In this document: piece by piece, positions 32,723-40,901 of the stretch
How the letters are laid out: each line of letters begins with the position of its first letter
How positions within the stretch are numbered: the stretch's first letter is position 1
Assembly: GCF_010730055.1 (NCBI RefSeq)
Contig: NZ_AP022575.1
Span: forward strand, 4,402,001 to 4,466,000
Direction: 5' to 3'
Source: Mycobacterium shinjukuense
Lineage (GTDB): Bacteria > Actinomycetota > Actinomycetes > Mycobacteriales > Mycobacteriaceae
DNA: 64,000 bases
Translations under genes and position numbers: made by a program
Notes under the pieces: generated by a model
The model's database searches: none
What the model saw: only the letters and a program-made list of their open reading frames with translations
Told to the model about the DNA's origin: nothing

Positions 32723-34111
32723 GTGACGATGACGACGGCCGGCCCGGTCCAGGATCGGATGCTGGTGCTGCACCCAGACCTCGGCGTCGCTTCGGCTGAC
32801 CCGGGGCTGCCGGGGGTCGCTGCCGTGCCCTCGGTCCGGTCGATCAGCGGCGCTCGGGTGCGGGGTGCCGGGGTCAGCGGACGCGGCCCGTCGGCGGGGG
32901 GTGGCTATCCGCCGATGATTTGGCTGCTGCTGGGCGGGAACACGGTCGTTCGCGCGGCGGGGTTCGCCTACCCGTTCCTGGCATACCACGTGGCTGGGCG
33001 TGGGCACGCCGCGGGAGCCGTTGGTGCGGTGTTGGCCGGCTTCGGGGTGGGTTGGGCCGCGGGGCAGCTGGTGTGCGGGTGGCTGGTGGACCGGATCGGG
33101 GCCAGGGCAACGCTGGTCTCCACGATGGCGGTGGCGGCCACGGTGCTGGGGCTGATGGCCGAGGCGCGCAGCGCGCCCGCCTTGCTGATCGGGGCGGCGG
33201 TCACCGGTGTGGTCCTTGACGCGCCGCGCCCGGTCCTGGGTGCCGCGATCGCCGCGTTGATCCCAGATCCCAGGCGACGAGCGAAACTCGACGCTTGGCG
33301 CTTCGGCTGGATCGTCAGCATCGGGCGGGCGATCACCGGCGGGGTCGGCGGTCTGCTCGCCGCTTGGTTGGGCGTGCCGGTGCTGTTTTGGATCAACGGC
33401 ATCGCCTGCGCGCTGCTCGCGCTGGTAGCCGCCTGCTGCGTACCGGCCCGCGCCGGGGGTCCCGCCCCGGCGGTCACCGAGACGACACACAGCGGTTGCC
33501 GCCGGGCGTTCGCCGATGCTCGGCTGGTGTTGCTGTTCGCATCGAGCTTGGCCACCCTGACCGCGGTGCGGGGCTTGTATACCACCGTGCCCATGCTGAT
33601 GGCCGATAGTGGGTTGAGCGCCAGTGAATTCGGCTGGGCGCAGCTGGCCAATGCCGTTGCGGGTATTGGACTCACGCCGCTGCTGTCGCCCTGGCTTGGC
33701 CGACGAGCCGCCGCCCGGTTGCGCCCGAGGCTCGACATCCTGGCCGTAGCCGGCGGGTGGACGGCCGTCAGCATGGGGGGAGCCGCGGTCGCGCATACCA
33801 CGCTCGGCTTCGCCGCGGCCACCGTCGCATGTACCCCGGGCGAGATCGCCTGGTTCGTGATCGCGGCCGGCATCGTGCACCGGATCGCACCGCCCGCCAA
33901 CGGCGGGCGCTACCACGGCATCTGGTCCATGACCGTGGCGATCGCATCGGTGATCGCCCCGATCATGGCGTCGTACTGCCTCACCCACGGCGGTCATCAG
34001 GCGGTCGCCGTCGTCACGGTGACCGTCGGTTTGTTCGGTGTCGCGCTGTGCCTGCCGCTGGCGCGCGCTGTGTCGCGGCTATCCGACGAGCGACCTGAGG
34101 CTTTGCGGTGA
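32723..34111 (+). CDS. MFS transporter 1 (Rv0842-like) of the 32.7-43.5 kb cluster
   Basis: The 462-aa protein has about twelve membrane helices, beginning MIWLLLGGNTVVRAAGFAYP near residue 72, an MFS motif A-like G-W-L-V-D-R-I-G-A-R after helix 2, and late G-E-I-A-W-F-V-I-A-A-G. An N-terminal 65-residue tail precedes helix 1 and is absent from its paralogue MFS2. Roughly half the residues are identical to MFS2. The GTG 32723 start is set by the leaderless promoter module; ATG 32729 would lose two codons. It probably exports the product of the cluster. The stop overlaps the glycosyltransferase start (GTGA). Confidence 0.82.
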   Translation: MTMTTAGPVQDRMLVLHPDLGVASADPGLPGVAAVPSVRSISGARVRGAGVSGRGPSAGGGYPPMIWLLLGGNTVVRAAGFAYPFLAYHVAGRGHAAGAVGAVLAGFGVGWAAGQLVCGWLVDRIGARATLVSTMAVAATVLGLMAEARSAPALLIGAAVTGVVLDAPRPVLGAAIAALIPDPRRRAKLDAWRFGWIVSIGRAITGGVGGLLAAWLGVPVLFWINGIACALLALVAACCVPARAGGPAPAVTETTHSGCRRAFADARLVLLFASSLATLTAVRGLYTTVPMLMADSGLSASEFGWAQLANAVAGIGLTPLLSPWLGRRAAARLRPRLDILAVAGGWTAVSMGGAAVAHTTLGFAAATVACTPGEIAWFVIAAGIVHRIAPPANGGRYHGIWSMTVAIASVIAPIMASYCLTHGGHQAVAVVTVTVGLFGVALCLPLARAVSRLSDERPEALR

Positions 34112-35604
34112 GTGCTGACCGCAGCGGCGGGAACGTCGACCTAGCCGGTCTGCATTCGCTGCCGGCGCCGCTGCAGGACCGCGTCTTCGCCGAGGCAGAA
34201 GGTGAAGTCGCGCATGCGATCATGCACGACTTTGCCGACTGCAACCCGAATATGGCTGCTCGACATGGGATTTCGAGATGGCAGCGGCGTACCGCCCAGG
34301 GCGTGGCAGTGGTCTGCGCGATCGCGACGGTGGTAGCACCGTCGGCGTTGTTGGTGGTCTTGACGGCGCTCACCACGGGGATCGTGCTGGTGTCGTTTGC
34401 GGTCGCGATGGCCGGTCTGCGGCGAAGCAAACGGCGTGCGGCGGCCACGGCGTTGGCCGACGAGCTGCTACCCAGCTATACGGTGTTGGTTCCGGCCTAC
34501 CGCGAGGAAGAAGTGATCGGTGACCTGGTCCGCTGCCTCGCCGGGTTGAACTATCCGCCGCAGCGGCTGGAAGTGCTGTTGTTGGTGGAACGTACCGACA
34601 CGGCGACCCAGCAGGCCATCGCCGCAGCGCGGCCGCCGTCATACATGCGGATCGTGCCGGTGCCACCGGGGCCACCGCGCACCAAGCCGCGGTCCTGCAA
34701 CGCCGGGCTGCTGGTGGCCAAGGGTGAGTTGCTGGTGGTGTTCGACGCCGAGGACCGACCGGAGCCCGATCAGCTCAGGAAGGCCGCCGCGGTGTTCGCC
34801 GCGGATTCCGGTGAGCTGGCTTGCGTTCAAGCGGCGTTGCAGACCAGCAATATTAGGACCAGCCTGCTGGCGCACTGTTTTGGCGTGGAGTACGCGCGGC
34901 GGTTCCGGCTGACGGTGCCGGGCTTGGCCGCGCTCGGGGCGCCTTTTCCGCTGGGTGGAACCAGCAATCACTTCCGCACCCGGGTGCTGCGCGAGGTGGG
35001 TGGTTGGGATGCCTGGAACGTCTCCGAGGACGCGGATCTCGGGATGCGCCTGCACGCCTTGGGCTATCGGTCCGACGTGGTGGACTCGGTCACCTACGGC
35101 GACGCCCCGGATCGGCTGCGCGACTGGATCTCCCAGCGGACCCGGTGGCACAAGGGCTTTCTGTTGACAGCGCTCGTGCACACCCGATCACCGCGTGCGA
35201 CGATGCGCCGGTTCGGTCCCCGTGGCTTGTTGAGCGTTGTTGTCTTCGTTCTCGGCACGCCCCTCCAATTCCTCGCGCAGTCAATCATTTTCATCCTCGG
35301 CGTCGGTGACGCGCTTGGTTACGGTGGTCTGATCGCCACGGAAGTAGATCCCGCTGCGATCTCGGTGGTCCAACTGTCCAGCACGCTGATGTGGTTGGCA
35401 ACTACCTATTTGGCGCAGTCCGAACGCCGGAGTCATCTGCGCGCGATCGCCGCGCTTCCAATGTATTGGCTGGCGCATTGGGTGGCCGCCTGGCGCGCGC
35501 TCTACCAACTGGTCACCGCGCCGTTCCTCTGGGAGAAGACGACGCATCGCGGCGCCGCGGTCGTCGAGTCGGCGGCCGAGCAGCTTCCGTTGTCGGCCGC
35601 ATGA
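34108..35604 (+). CDS. Membrane GT2-family glycosyltransferase
   Basis: This 498-aa protein has two N-terminal helices (about 62-105), a GT-A domain with YTVLVPAYREEEVIGDLV, the D-A-E-D nucleotide-sugar/metal motif, S-E-D-A-D-L-G-M-R-L (catalytic base) and Q-R-T-R-W-H-K-G, and three C-terminal helices. This is the layout of processive or lipid-linked GT2 enzymes of the cellulose/hyaluronan synthase type. The acceptor is unknown. An N-terminal 60-residue segment resembles the leader of GT2 proteins with a type II secretion-like GspE-N region. It is coupled to MFS1 by a 4-nt overlap. Confidence 0.85.
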   Translation: MSADRSGGNVDLAGLHSLPAPLQDRVFAEAEGEVAHAIMHDFADCNPNMAARHGISRWQRRTAQGVAVVCAIATVVAPSALLVVLTALTTGIVLVSFAVAMAGLRRSKRRAAATALADELLPSYTVLVPAYREEEVIGDLVRCLAGLNYPPQRLEVLLLVERTDTATQQAIAAARPPSYMRIVPVPPGPPRTKPRSCNAGLLVAKGELLVVFDAEDRPEPDQLRKAAAVFAADSGELACVQAALQTSNIRTSLLAHCFGVEYARRFRLTVPGLAALGAPFPLGGTSNHFRTRVLREVGGWDAWNVSEDADLGMRLHALGYRSDVVDSVTYGDAPDRLRDWISQRTRWHKGFLLTALVHTRSPRATMRRFGPRGLLSVVVFVLGTPLQFLAQSIIFILGVGDALGYGGLIATEVDPAAISVVQLSSTLMWLATTYLAQSERRSHLRAIAALPMYWLAHWVAAWRALYQLVTAPFLWEKTTHRGAAVVESAAEQLPLSAA

Positions 35605-35684
35605 GTGGCCGCACGGCTCGATGTGTGCGTCGCAGGCATCGGGTGTGAAACCCAGGGTGATGATGCCGGCCCCGGCTCCCGGTC

Positions 35685-35762
35685 CTCCGATCGGGGGATG
35701 GGGTGTTCGTCACATTGTCGGACCGATCGGGGGTACTGCACGCCGTCTGAGGTCTTTACCTT
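35685..35762 (+). promoter_or_regulatory. Cluster promoter module B (MFS2)
   Basis: CTCCGATCGGGGG (35685-35697) is a partial upstream copy. GGACCGATCGGGGG (35720-35733), identical to module A, is followed by 23 nt, TACCTT (35757-35762), 7 nt, and GTG 35770. It starts the second transcription unit. Confidence 0.85.
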
Positions 35763-35769
35763 GAGTGCG

Positions 35770-37059
35770 GTGACCACCCTGGCGGCCATCTCGGTGGAGA
35801 ATCGGCCGACGAACGATCGAGTGATTGCGCGCTATCCGGCTGCGATCTGGTTGCTGCTGGGCGGGAACTTGCTGGTGCGTTCGGCGGGGTTCGCCTATCC
35901 GTTCATGGCCTATCACGTGACGGCGCGCGGCCATGCCGCTGGCGCCGTCGGCGTCGTGTTGGCGGCTTATGGCGTGGGCTGGACGGTGGGACAGCTGACG
36001 TGCGGTTGGCTGGTGGACCGCGTCGGGGCCCGGGTGACGCTGGTGGTCAGCATGTCGGTGGCGGCCGCGGTGCTGGCGCTGATGGCCGGGGCGCACAGTG
36101 TGCCGGCGCTGCTGGTTGGGGCGACGGTTGCCGGCCTGGTCTGTGACGCGCCGCGCCCCGTGCTGGCTGCCGTGATCGCGGAGTTGATTCCCGAACCGCA
36201 GCGGCGAGCACGGCTCGATGCCTGGCGCCACGGCTGGGTGCTCAACATTGGGGCGGCGATCACCGGCGGGGTCGGCATTCTGGTCGGAGGTCGGTTGGGC
36301 ACCCCGGCGCTGTATGGGATCAACGCCGTCGCGTGTGCGACCCTCGCGGTGGTGGCCGCCCGGTACCTACCCGCTGAGCTGCGCCGCCCGGCGCCGGCGG
36401 CGACCGAGGCCGGATTCGGCTCAGAAACATCGAAAAATAGCTATCGGCAAGCATTCTCCGACAAGCGACTTGTCTTGCTGTTCGCATCCGGCTTGGCCAC
36501 GCTGACCGCGCTGATGGGTATCTTCGCCGCCGTTCCGATGCTGATGAGCGCGTGCGGGCTCGGTGCCGCGGCATACGGTTGGGTGCAGCTGATCAACGCA
36601 TTGGCGGTGGTTGCGGTTACTCCGCTGATCACGCCTTGGCTGAGCAAACGGCTAGCGGGTGGTGCAAGGCTCGACATCCTGGCGGGCGCGGGAGCGTGGA
36701 TGACGGCCTGCATGGCCGCTGCTGGGCTGGCGCACACCACGTTGAGCTTCACCGCGGCCGCGGCCGCCTGTGCGCCGGGCGAGGTCGCCTGGTTTGTGGT
36801 CGCCGCCGGGATTGTGCACCGGATCGCCCCGCTCGCTAACAAGGGCCGCTACCACGGGATTTGGTCGATGACCACGGCCGCCGCGTCGGTGATCGCGCCG
36901 ATCCTGGCCTCGGCCAGCCTGGCACATGGCGGACGTCCATCGGTGGCTGCCGCCACGGCGACGGTCGGACTCCTCGGCACGGCGCTGTGCCTGCCGTTGG
37001 CACGGGTTTTGAGCTGTGCCAACCAGATCCCCACGATGAGGGAACGGCCGGCGGTATGA
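35770..37059 (+). CDS. MFS transporter 2 (Rv0842-like), paralogue of MFS1
   Basis: The 429-aa protein begins VTTLAAISVENRPTNDRVIA and then follows MFS1 closely: IWLLLGGNLLVRSAGFAYPF, C-G-W-L-V-D-R-V-G-A-R, LDAWRHGWVLNIGAAITGG and W-F-V-V-A-A-G-I-V-H-R-I-A-P. The length fits Mtb Rv0842. The GTG at 35770 is fixed by the promoter module, so the frame upstream is not used. The stop overlaps the degenerate E1-alpha start (ATGA). The MFS1/MFS2 pair suggests tandem duplication of an MFS unit with its promoter. Confidence 0.85.
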   Translation: MTTLAAISVENRPTNDRVIARYPAAIWLLLGGNLLVRSAGFAYPFMAYHVTARGHAAGAVGVVLAAYGVGWTVGQLTCGWLVDRVGARVTLVVSMSVAAAVLALMAGAHSVPALLVGATVAGLVCDAPRPVLAAVIAELIPEPQRRARLDAWRHGWVLNIGAAITGGVGILVGGRLGTPALYGINAVACATLAVVAARYLPAELRRPAPAATEAGFGSETSKNSYRQAFSDKRLVLLFASGLATLTALMGIFAAVPMLMSACGLGAAAYGWVQLINALAVVAVTPLITPWLSKRLAGGARLDILAGAGAWMTACMAAAGLAHTTLSFTAAAAACAPGEVAWFVVAAGIVHRIAPLANKGRYHGIWSMTTAAASVIAPILASASLAHGGRPSVAAATATVGLLGTALCLPLARVLSCANQIPTMRERPAV

Positions 37060-37958
37060 CGTGTGTCGATGAAAGCTCGGCGGCGCTGTCTGATCAGCTA
37101 GAACTGCATCGCCGGATGTGGGTGTTGCGGCTACTGGGCATGGCGATCGCAGAGCTGCGCGGCGACGACATGATCGCGGGATCACCGCCAGTGGGGTTCG
37201 GTCAGGAGGCGGTGGCAGTGGGTGCGGGTGCGGCGCTGCGCGAAGGTGATGTCGCCATCGCTACCCGTGGCCCGTACGCCGATCTTGTCGGCCTGGGCGC
37301 CCGGCTTGGCCCGACGATTGCCCCGATGATGGGCCGAATCGGTGCCGATGGTGGGTTGCCGGCTCCCGCACCTGCGGTCAAGCGATCGCCGTTGTTGGCG
37401 GTCGGCCACGCCTATCTGCAGTGGTTGGATGACGCCGGCCGGGTGACGCTCTGTGTCGTAGCGGATTCTGAGGTGGATTCCGCCGACTTCGACCAGGCCG
37501 CGAAGCTCGCCGTGTGCCGGCGGTTGCCGGTGGTCATTCTCGTGGAGGACATCCGCGGTGCGTGCAGCGCCCGGCGGAATGGGTGCGGCCGCGAGACCCG
37601 GTTGTATCGCACGGCAGCCGGTTACGGGATGCCGGGAGTATCGGTTGATGGCCATGATGTTGCGGCGGTTCGTGACCGTGTGGCCCAGGCGGTGGAACGA
37701 GCTCGCACCGGTGGTGGGCCCACGCTGATCCACGCCATCACCCATCGCACGGACCTCTGTGCACCCGACCGGGCCGACGACGGCGACCGGGACGGGCGAT
37801 TCGTCGACCCCTTGATCGTCGCGCGCCGGCGGCTGATGGCCGCCGGCGCCACCCCCGCCCGCCTGAGTGAGGACGAGTGTGCGGCACGCAGACTCGTCGC
37901 TGATGCGGTGGCGGTTGCCAAGTCCGGCCCGGTTGCGTGTCCCCCGATGAGCGGATAG
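37056..37958 (+). CDS. Degenerate E1-alpha paralogue without ThDP motif
   Basis: The 300-aa protein aligns end to end with the intact E1-alpha at 38120 (shared MTCV start, R-R-M-W-V-L-R-L-L, V-G-F-G-Q-E-A, A-V-G-H-A-Y, R-A-A/T-A-A-G-Y-G-M-P-G-V). Two key regions have changed: GDGAVN is ADSEVD at 136-141 and the closing E-N-N is E-D-I at 164-166, so ThDP-Mg binding should be lost. About 20 residues of the glycine-rich active-site loop (G-G-R-G-G-H-M) are also deleted. The frame is open, so it may act as a regulatory or structural subunit, or be decaying. Confidence 0.8.
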   Translation: MTCVDESSAALSDQLELHRRMWVLRLLGMAIAELRGDDMIAGSPPVGFGQEAVAVGAGAALREGDVAIATRGPYADLVGLGARLGPTIAPMMGRIGADGGLPAPAPAVKRSPLLAVGHAYLQWLDDAGRVTLCVVADSEVDSADFDQAAKLAVCRRLPVVILVEDIRGACSARRNGCGRETRLYRTAAGYGMPGVSVDGHDVAAVRDRVAQAVERARTGGGPTLIHAITHRTDLCAPDRADDGDRDGRFVDPLIVARRRLMAAGATPARLSEDECAARRLVADAVAVAKSGPVACPPMSG

Positions 37959-38017
37959 CGGTCCGCCGATTTTTGGCCCGATCGGCGGAGGTTCGCCTGG
38001 GTGGGCTCGTTTACCCT
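37941..38017 (+). promoter_or_regulatory. Cluster promoter module C (leader ORF - E1-alpha operon)
   Basis: CCCCCGATGAGCGGA (37941-37955) matches the upstream arm of module A. GGCCCGATCGGCGG (37975-37988; 12 of 14 positions as in A/B) is followed by 23 nt, TACCCT (38012-38017), 7 nt, and GTG 38025. It overlaps the end of the degenerate E1-alpha gene. Confidence 0.83.
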
Positions 38018-38024
38018 GCGAGGT

Positions 38025-38123
38025 GTGCCCGCGACGGCGACGATCACGTCGTGGATTGGGGGTTATCCATCGCCACAGCGCCGGCGAGATCTTCCACAAC
38101 AAGGTGAGGAGCCCGCGGAGTGA
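38025..38123 (+). CDS. Leaderless 32-aa leader ORF coupled to E1-alpha
   Basis: GTG 38025 lies exactly 7 nt after the module C -10 box, as do the starts of MFS1 and MFS2. The frame (VPATATITSWIGGYPSPQRR, then an acidic tail) stays open for 32 codons and its TGA (38121-38123) overlaps the E1-alpha GTG (38120). GGTGAGGAG inside it serves as the SD for E1-alpha. It is probably a leader peptide whose translation opens the E1-alpha start. It has no known homologue that I can name. Confidence 0.7.
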   Translation: MPATATITSWIGGYPSPQRRRDLPQQGEEPAE

Positions 38124-39127
38124 CGTGTGTTAGTGCTGGGCCGGTTTCGGTGTTGCCCGACCGGCTGGAGCTGTATCGCCGCATGTGGGTGTTGCGGCTG
38201 CTCGATGTGGCGTTGGAAGAGTTGCGTGTCGAGGGCTTGATCAAGGGGCCCATGCATGTCGGATTTGGTCAGGAGGCGGCCGGCATCGGGGCCACCGCGG
38301 CGTTGCGCAAGGGTGACGTCACCACGGCAACCCATCGCCCGCACGCCCAATATGTCGGTCTTGGGCTTCCCCTGGGCCCGACCATCGCGGAAATGATGGG
38401 CCGAGCCGACGGCCAATGCGGTGGCCGCGGTGGCCACATGCTCATCACCGATCCGGAGCACGGGTTGCTTGCTCCGTCGGGCATTGTCGGCCATTCCCTG
38501 CTGCTCGCGGTGGGCCACGCCTATTCCCAACTGCTGGCCGAAGACGGGCGGGTCACGCTGTGCGTCACCGGGGACGGCGCGGTGAACTCCGGCGCGTTCA
38601 ACGAGGCCGCGAACATGGCCGCGGTCTGGCAGCTGCCGGTGGTGATCTTCGTGGAGAACAACCAGTATGCCCTGAGCGTCCGGCTGGACCAGCACGTTCG
38701 GGAGACCCAGTTGTATCGACGGGCTGCCGGCTATGGGATGCCCGGGGTGCGAGTCGACGGCAACGATGTCGAGGCGGTGTATCACGGTGTGCGCGACGCG
38801 GTGCACCGTGCGCGCGCCGGCGGCGGCCCGACCTTGGTGGAAGCCGTCACCTACCGCAACGCGCTGTTCTCGGGCTCCGATCGGGGCGGTTATCGCGATC
38901 CCGCGGAGGCCGAGCGGTGGCGAGATCCGTTGGTAGTGACCCGGCAGCGCCTGATTGATGCCGGCACCCCCATCGCGCGGGTGCGTGAGGTGGAGCGGGC
39001 GGCGCGCCGGCTGGTCGAGGACGCGGTGGCCTTCGCCAAGGCCAGTCCCTGGCCCGACCCGGCGGAACTGGTTGAGCAAGCGCGTAAATGGGACGGGAGA
39101 GCGGAGGCCGGCCGGTGGCTGCGATGA
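38120..39127 (+). CDS. ThDP-dependent 2-oxoacid dehydrogenase E1, alpha subunit (Rv0843-like)
   Basis: The 335-aa protein is an intact E1-alpha with the ThDP motif GDG (151-153)...ENN (179-181), the active-site loop G-G-R-G-G-H-M (101-107) and R-R-M-W-V-L-R-L-L at the start. It pairs with the E1-beta gene that follows by ATGA overlap. E1 alone decarboxylates a 2-oxoacid to a ThDP-bound aldehyde; no E2 or E3 gene is nearby, so acyloin formation or aldehyde transfer is as likely as a dehydrogenase complex. The size equals Mtb Rv0843. The GTG start is embedded in the leader ORF's stop. Confidence 0.88.
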   Translation: MTCVSAGPVSVLPDRLELYRRMWVLRLLDVALEELRVEGLIKGPMHVGFGQEAAGIGATAALRKGDVTTATHRPHAQYVGLGLPLGPTIAEMMGRADGQCGGRGGHMLITDPEHGLLAPSGIVGHSLLLAVGHAYSQLLAEDGRVTLCVTGDGAVNSGAFNEAANMAAVWQLPVVIFVENNQYALSVRLDQHVRETQLYRRAAGYGMPGVRVDGNDVEAVYHGVRDAVHRARAGGGPTLVEAVTYRNALFSGSDRGGYRDPAEAERWRDPLVVTRQRLIDAGTPIARVREVERAARRLVEDAVAFAKASPWPDPAELVEQARKWDGRAEAGRWLR

Positions 39128-40140
39128 CGCCGATGACATATGCCGAGGCGGTCAACGATGCGCTGCGTCAGGAGATGCGGCGCGACGAGCGGGTGGTCGT
39201 GCTCGGCGAAGACGTGGCGGCCTACGGCGGGATCTTCGGTGCCACCAAGGGATTGCTCGACGAGTTCGGTCCCCGGCGGGTGGTCGACACCCCGATCTCG
39301 GAGAACGGGATTGTCGGTGCCGCCATCGGCATGGCGATGGCGGGGCTGCGCCCGGTCGTGGAGATCATGTACAGCGATTTCCTGTGCCTGGCCCTCGACA
39401 GCCTGGCCAACGCGGCGGGGGTGTATCCCTTTGTGTCGCACGGCAAAGTCGGTGTTCCGCTGGTGGTGAGAACCCAGGGCGGTCCGGGCGGCGGCGCGGG
39501 TCCGCAGCACTCGAAATCACTTGAGCAGTGGACCGCGCACCTGCCGGGGCTCCACACCGTGATGCCAAGCGACGCCGCCGACGCGAAGGGGTTGCTGACC
39601 GCGGCGATCAGATCCGACGATCCCGTTGTGCTGTTCGAGCACAAGGGTTTGTACGCCAGCGAAGACCTGGTTCCCGAAGGGGAGCATGTTACGCCGCTCG
39701 GCACGGCACGTGTGCTCCATCACGGCAGCGACGTCACGATCATCGCCATGGCGGGAATGGTGCGCTACGCGCTCGACGCCGCGGCCAGCCTCTCGACGGC
39801 GGGCGTGCACGCCGAAGTGGTCGATGTGCGCTCACTGCGTCCGCTGGACACCGAGACGCTGGTCGCTTCGGCCCGCAAGACCGGACGCGTCGTGGTGGCC
39901 GCCGAGACCTGGCTGCGATACGGGCCCACCGCCGAGATCGCCGCGGTGATCGCCGAGGAGGCGTTCGAGGACCTGCACGCGCCGGTGGCCCGGGTCGGCG
40001 CACTGGCCGTGCCGTATCCGGCCAGCCCTCATTTGGAATCCGCGGTGCTGCGCGGCGGTGACCACATCGTGCGGGCCGCCCAGCGGCTGATGGCGACGCG
40101 ACGGGCACGCGCCCGCGTCCCCGCGCGGGAGCACACATGA
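39124..40140 (+). CDS. ThDP-dependent 2-oxoacid dehydrogenase E1, beta subunit
   Basis: The 338-aa protein has the transketolase pyrimidine domain (Y-A-E-A-V-N-D-A-L, V-L-G-E-D-V-A-A-Y-G-G, D-T-P-I-S-E-N-G-I with the ThDP-activating Glu) and a C-terminal transketolase domain (VDVRSLRPLDTETLVASA). ATG 39124 overlaps the E1-alpha stop. It forms an alpha2beta2 E1 with its neighbour, acetoin-dehydrogenase or pyruvate-dehydrogenase-like. As I recall, Mtb lacks this gene at the locus. Confidence 0.9.
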   Translation: MTPMTYAEAVNDALRQEMRRDERVVVLGEDVAAYGGIFGATKGLLDEFGPRRVVDTPISENGIVGAAIGMAMAGLRPVVEIMYSDFLCLALDSLANAAGVYPFVSHGKVGVPLVVRTQGGPGGGAGPQHSKSLEQWTAHLPGLHTVMPSDAADAKGLLTAAIRSDDPVVLFEHKGLYASEDLVPEGEHVTPLGTARVLHHGSDVTIIAMAGMVRYALDAAASLSTAGVHAEVVDVRSLRPLDTETLVASARKTGRVVVAAETWLRYGPTAEIAAVIAEEAFEDLHAPVARVGALAVPYPASPHLESAVLRGGDHIVRAAQRLMATRRARARVPAREHT

Positions 40141-40901
40141 GCACATCCCTTGCCGGCAAGGTCGTCCTGGTCACCGGTGGCGGCAGCGGGATAGGCCGGT
40201 CCACCGCCTGCCGGTTCGCGCGTGCCGGCGCCACCGTGGTCGTCTCGGGCCGCACGCTCGAACCCCTGCGGGAAACCGTGTCACTGGTCACGGCCGAAGG
40301 CGGAACGGCCGAAGCGCTGCGGGCCAACACCGTCGACGAGGACGACGTGACCCAGCTGATCGACACCATCGTGAAACGCCATGGCGCATTGCACATCGCG
40401 TGCAACAACGCCGGGGTGCCCGGCGCCGGACGGGCCACCGACGGCTACTCGCTCGATCAGTGGAAGCACATCGTTGACACCAACCTGCAAGGCGTATGGC
40501 TGTCGATGAAGCACGAGATCGCGCACATGCGAACCAATTCCGGCGGAGCCATCGTCAACGTTGCGTCGATTGCCGGTGTCGTCGGCTACTACCACGCCGC
40601 ACCCTATGCCGCCAGCAAGCACGGCGTGGTCGGCCTTACTCGCGCGGCCGCCATCGATCACGCGACCGAGGGGATCCGGGTCAACGCGGTATGCCCGGGG
40701 CCCGTCCTGACTCCGATGCTGGCCCAGGCCAAGGCGGAGCGGGGACCGCAGGCCGACGAGTTCTACCTGTCCCACATCCCGCTGGGACGGCTGGGAACAC
40801 CCGAGGATGTGGCCAATGCGGTGGTCTGGCTGGCCTCCGATGAAGCCGCATACATCACCGGCCAGGCATTGGCGGTCGACGGCGGATGGACCGCCCAGTG
40901 A
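40137..40901 (+). CDS. Short-chain dehydrogenase/reductase
   Basis: The 254-aa classical SDR has T-G-G-G-S-G-I-G (14-21), N-N-A-G, catalytic Ser in NVASIAGVVGYY, Y-A-A-S-K and the C-terminal ITGQALAVDGGW. It uses NAD(P)(H) to interconvert a ketone/alcohol, plausibly the acyloin or keto product of the E1 pair. ATGA overlap with E1-beta and GTGA overlap with the first ATP-grasp gene place it mid-operon. Confidence 0.9.
   Translation: MSTSLAGKVVLVTGGGSGIGRSTACRFARAGATVVVSGRTLEPLRETVSLVTAEGGTAEALRANTVDEDDVTQLIDTIVKRHGALHIACNNAGVPGAGRATDGYSLDQWKHIVDTNLQGVWLSMKHEIAHMRTNSGGAIVNVASIAGVVGYYHAAPYAASKHGVVGLTRAAAIDHATEGIRVNAVCPGPVLTPMLAQAKAERGPQADEFYLSHIPLGRLGTPEDVANAVVWLASDEAAYITGQALAVDGGWTAQ

Noticed and set aside
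31937..33997. Long minus-strand ORF opposite the PPE and MFS1 genes
   Set aside because: His/Arg/Gly-rich composition and lack of domains mark an antisense shadow of two GC-rich genes.
31391..34111. A 906-codon open frame spanning the PPE gene and MFS1
   Set aside because: The first 440 codons are an out-of-frame, Arg/Gly-rich translation of the PPE gene; the MFS protein begins at the leaderless GTG 32723.
35605..35769. Upstream extension of MFS2
   Set aside because: The 55 extra codons cross the promoter module and have no similarity to the paralogue or to a membrane segment.
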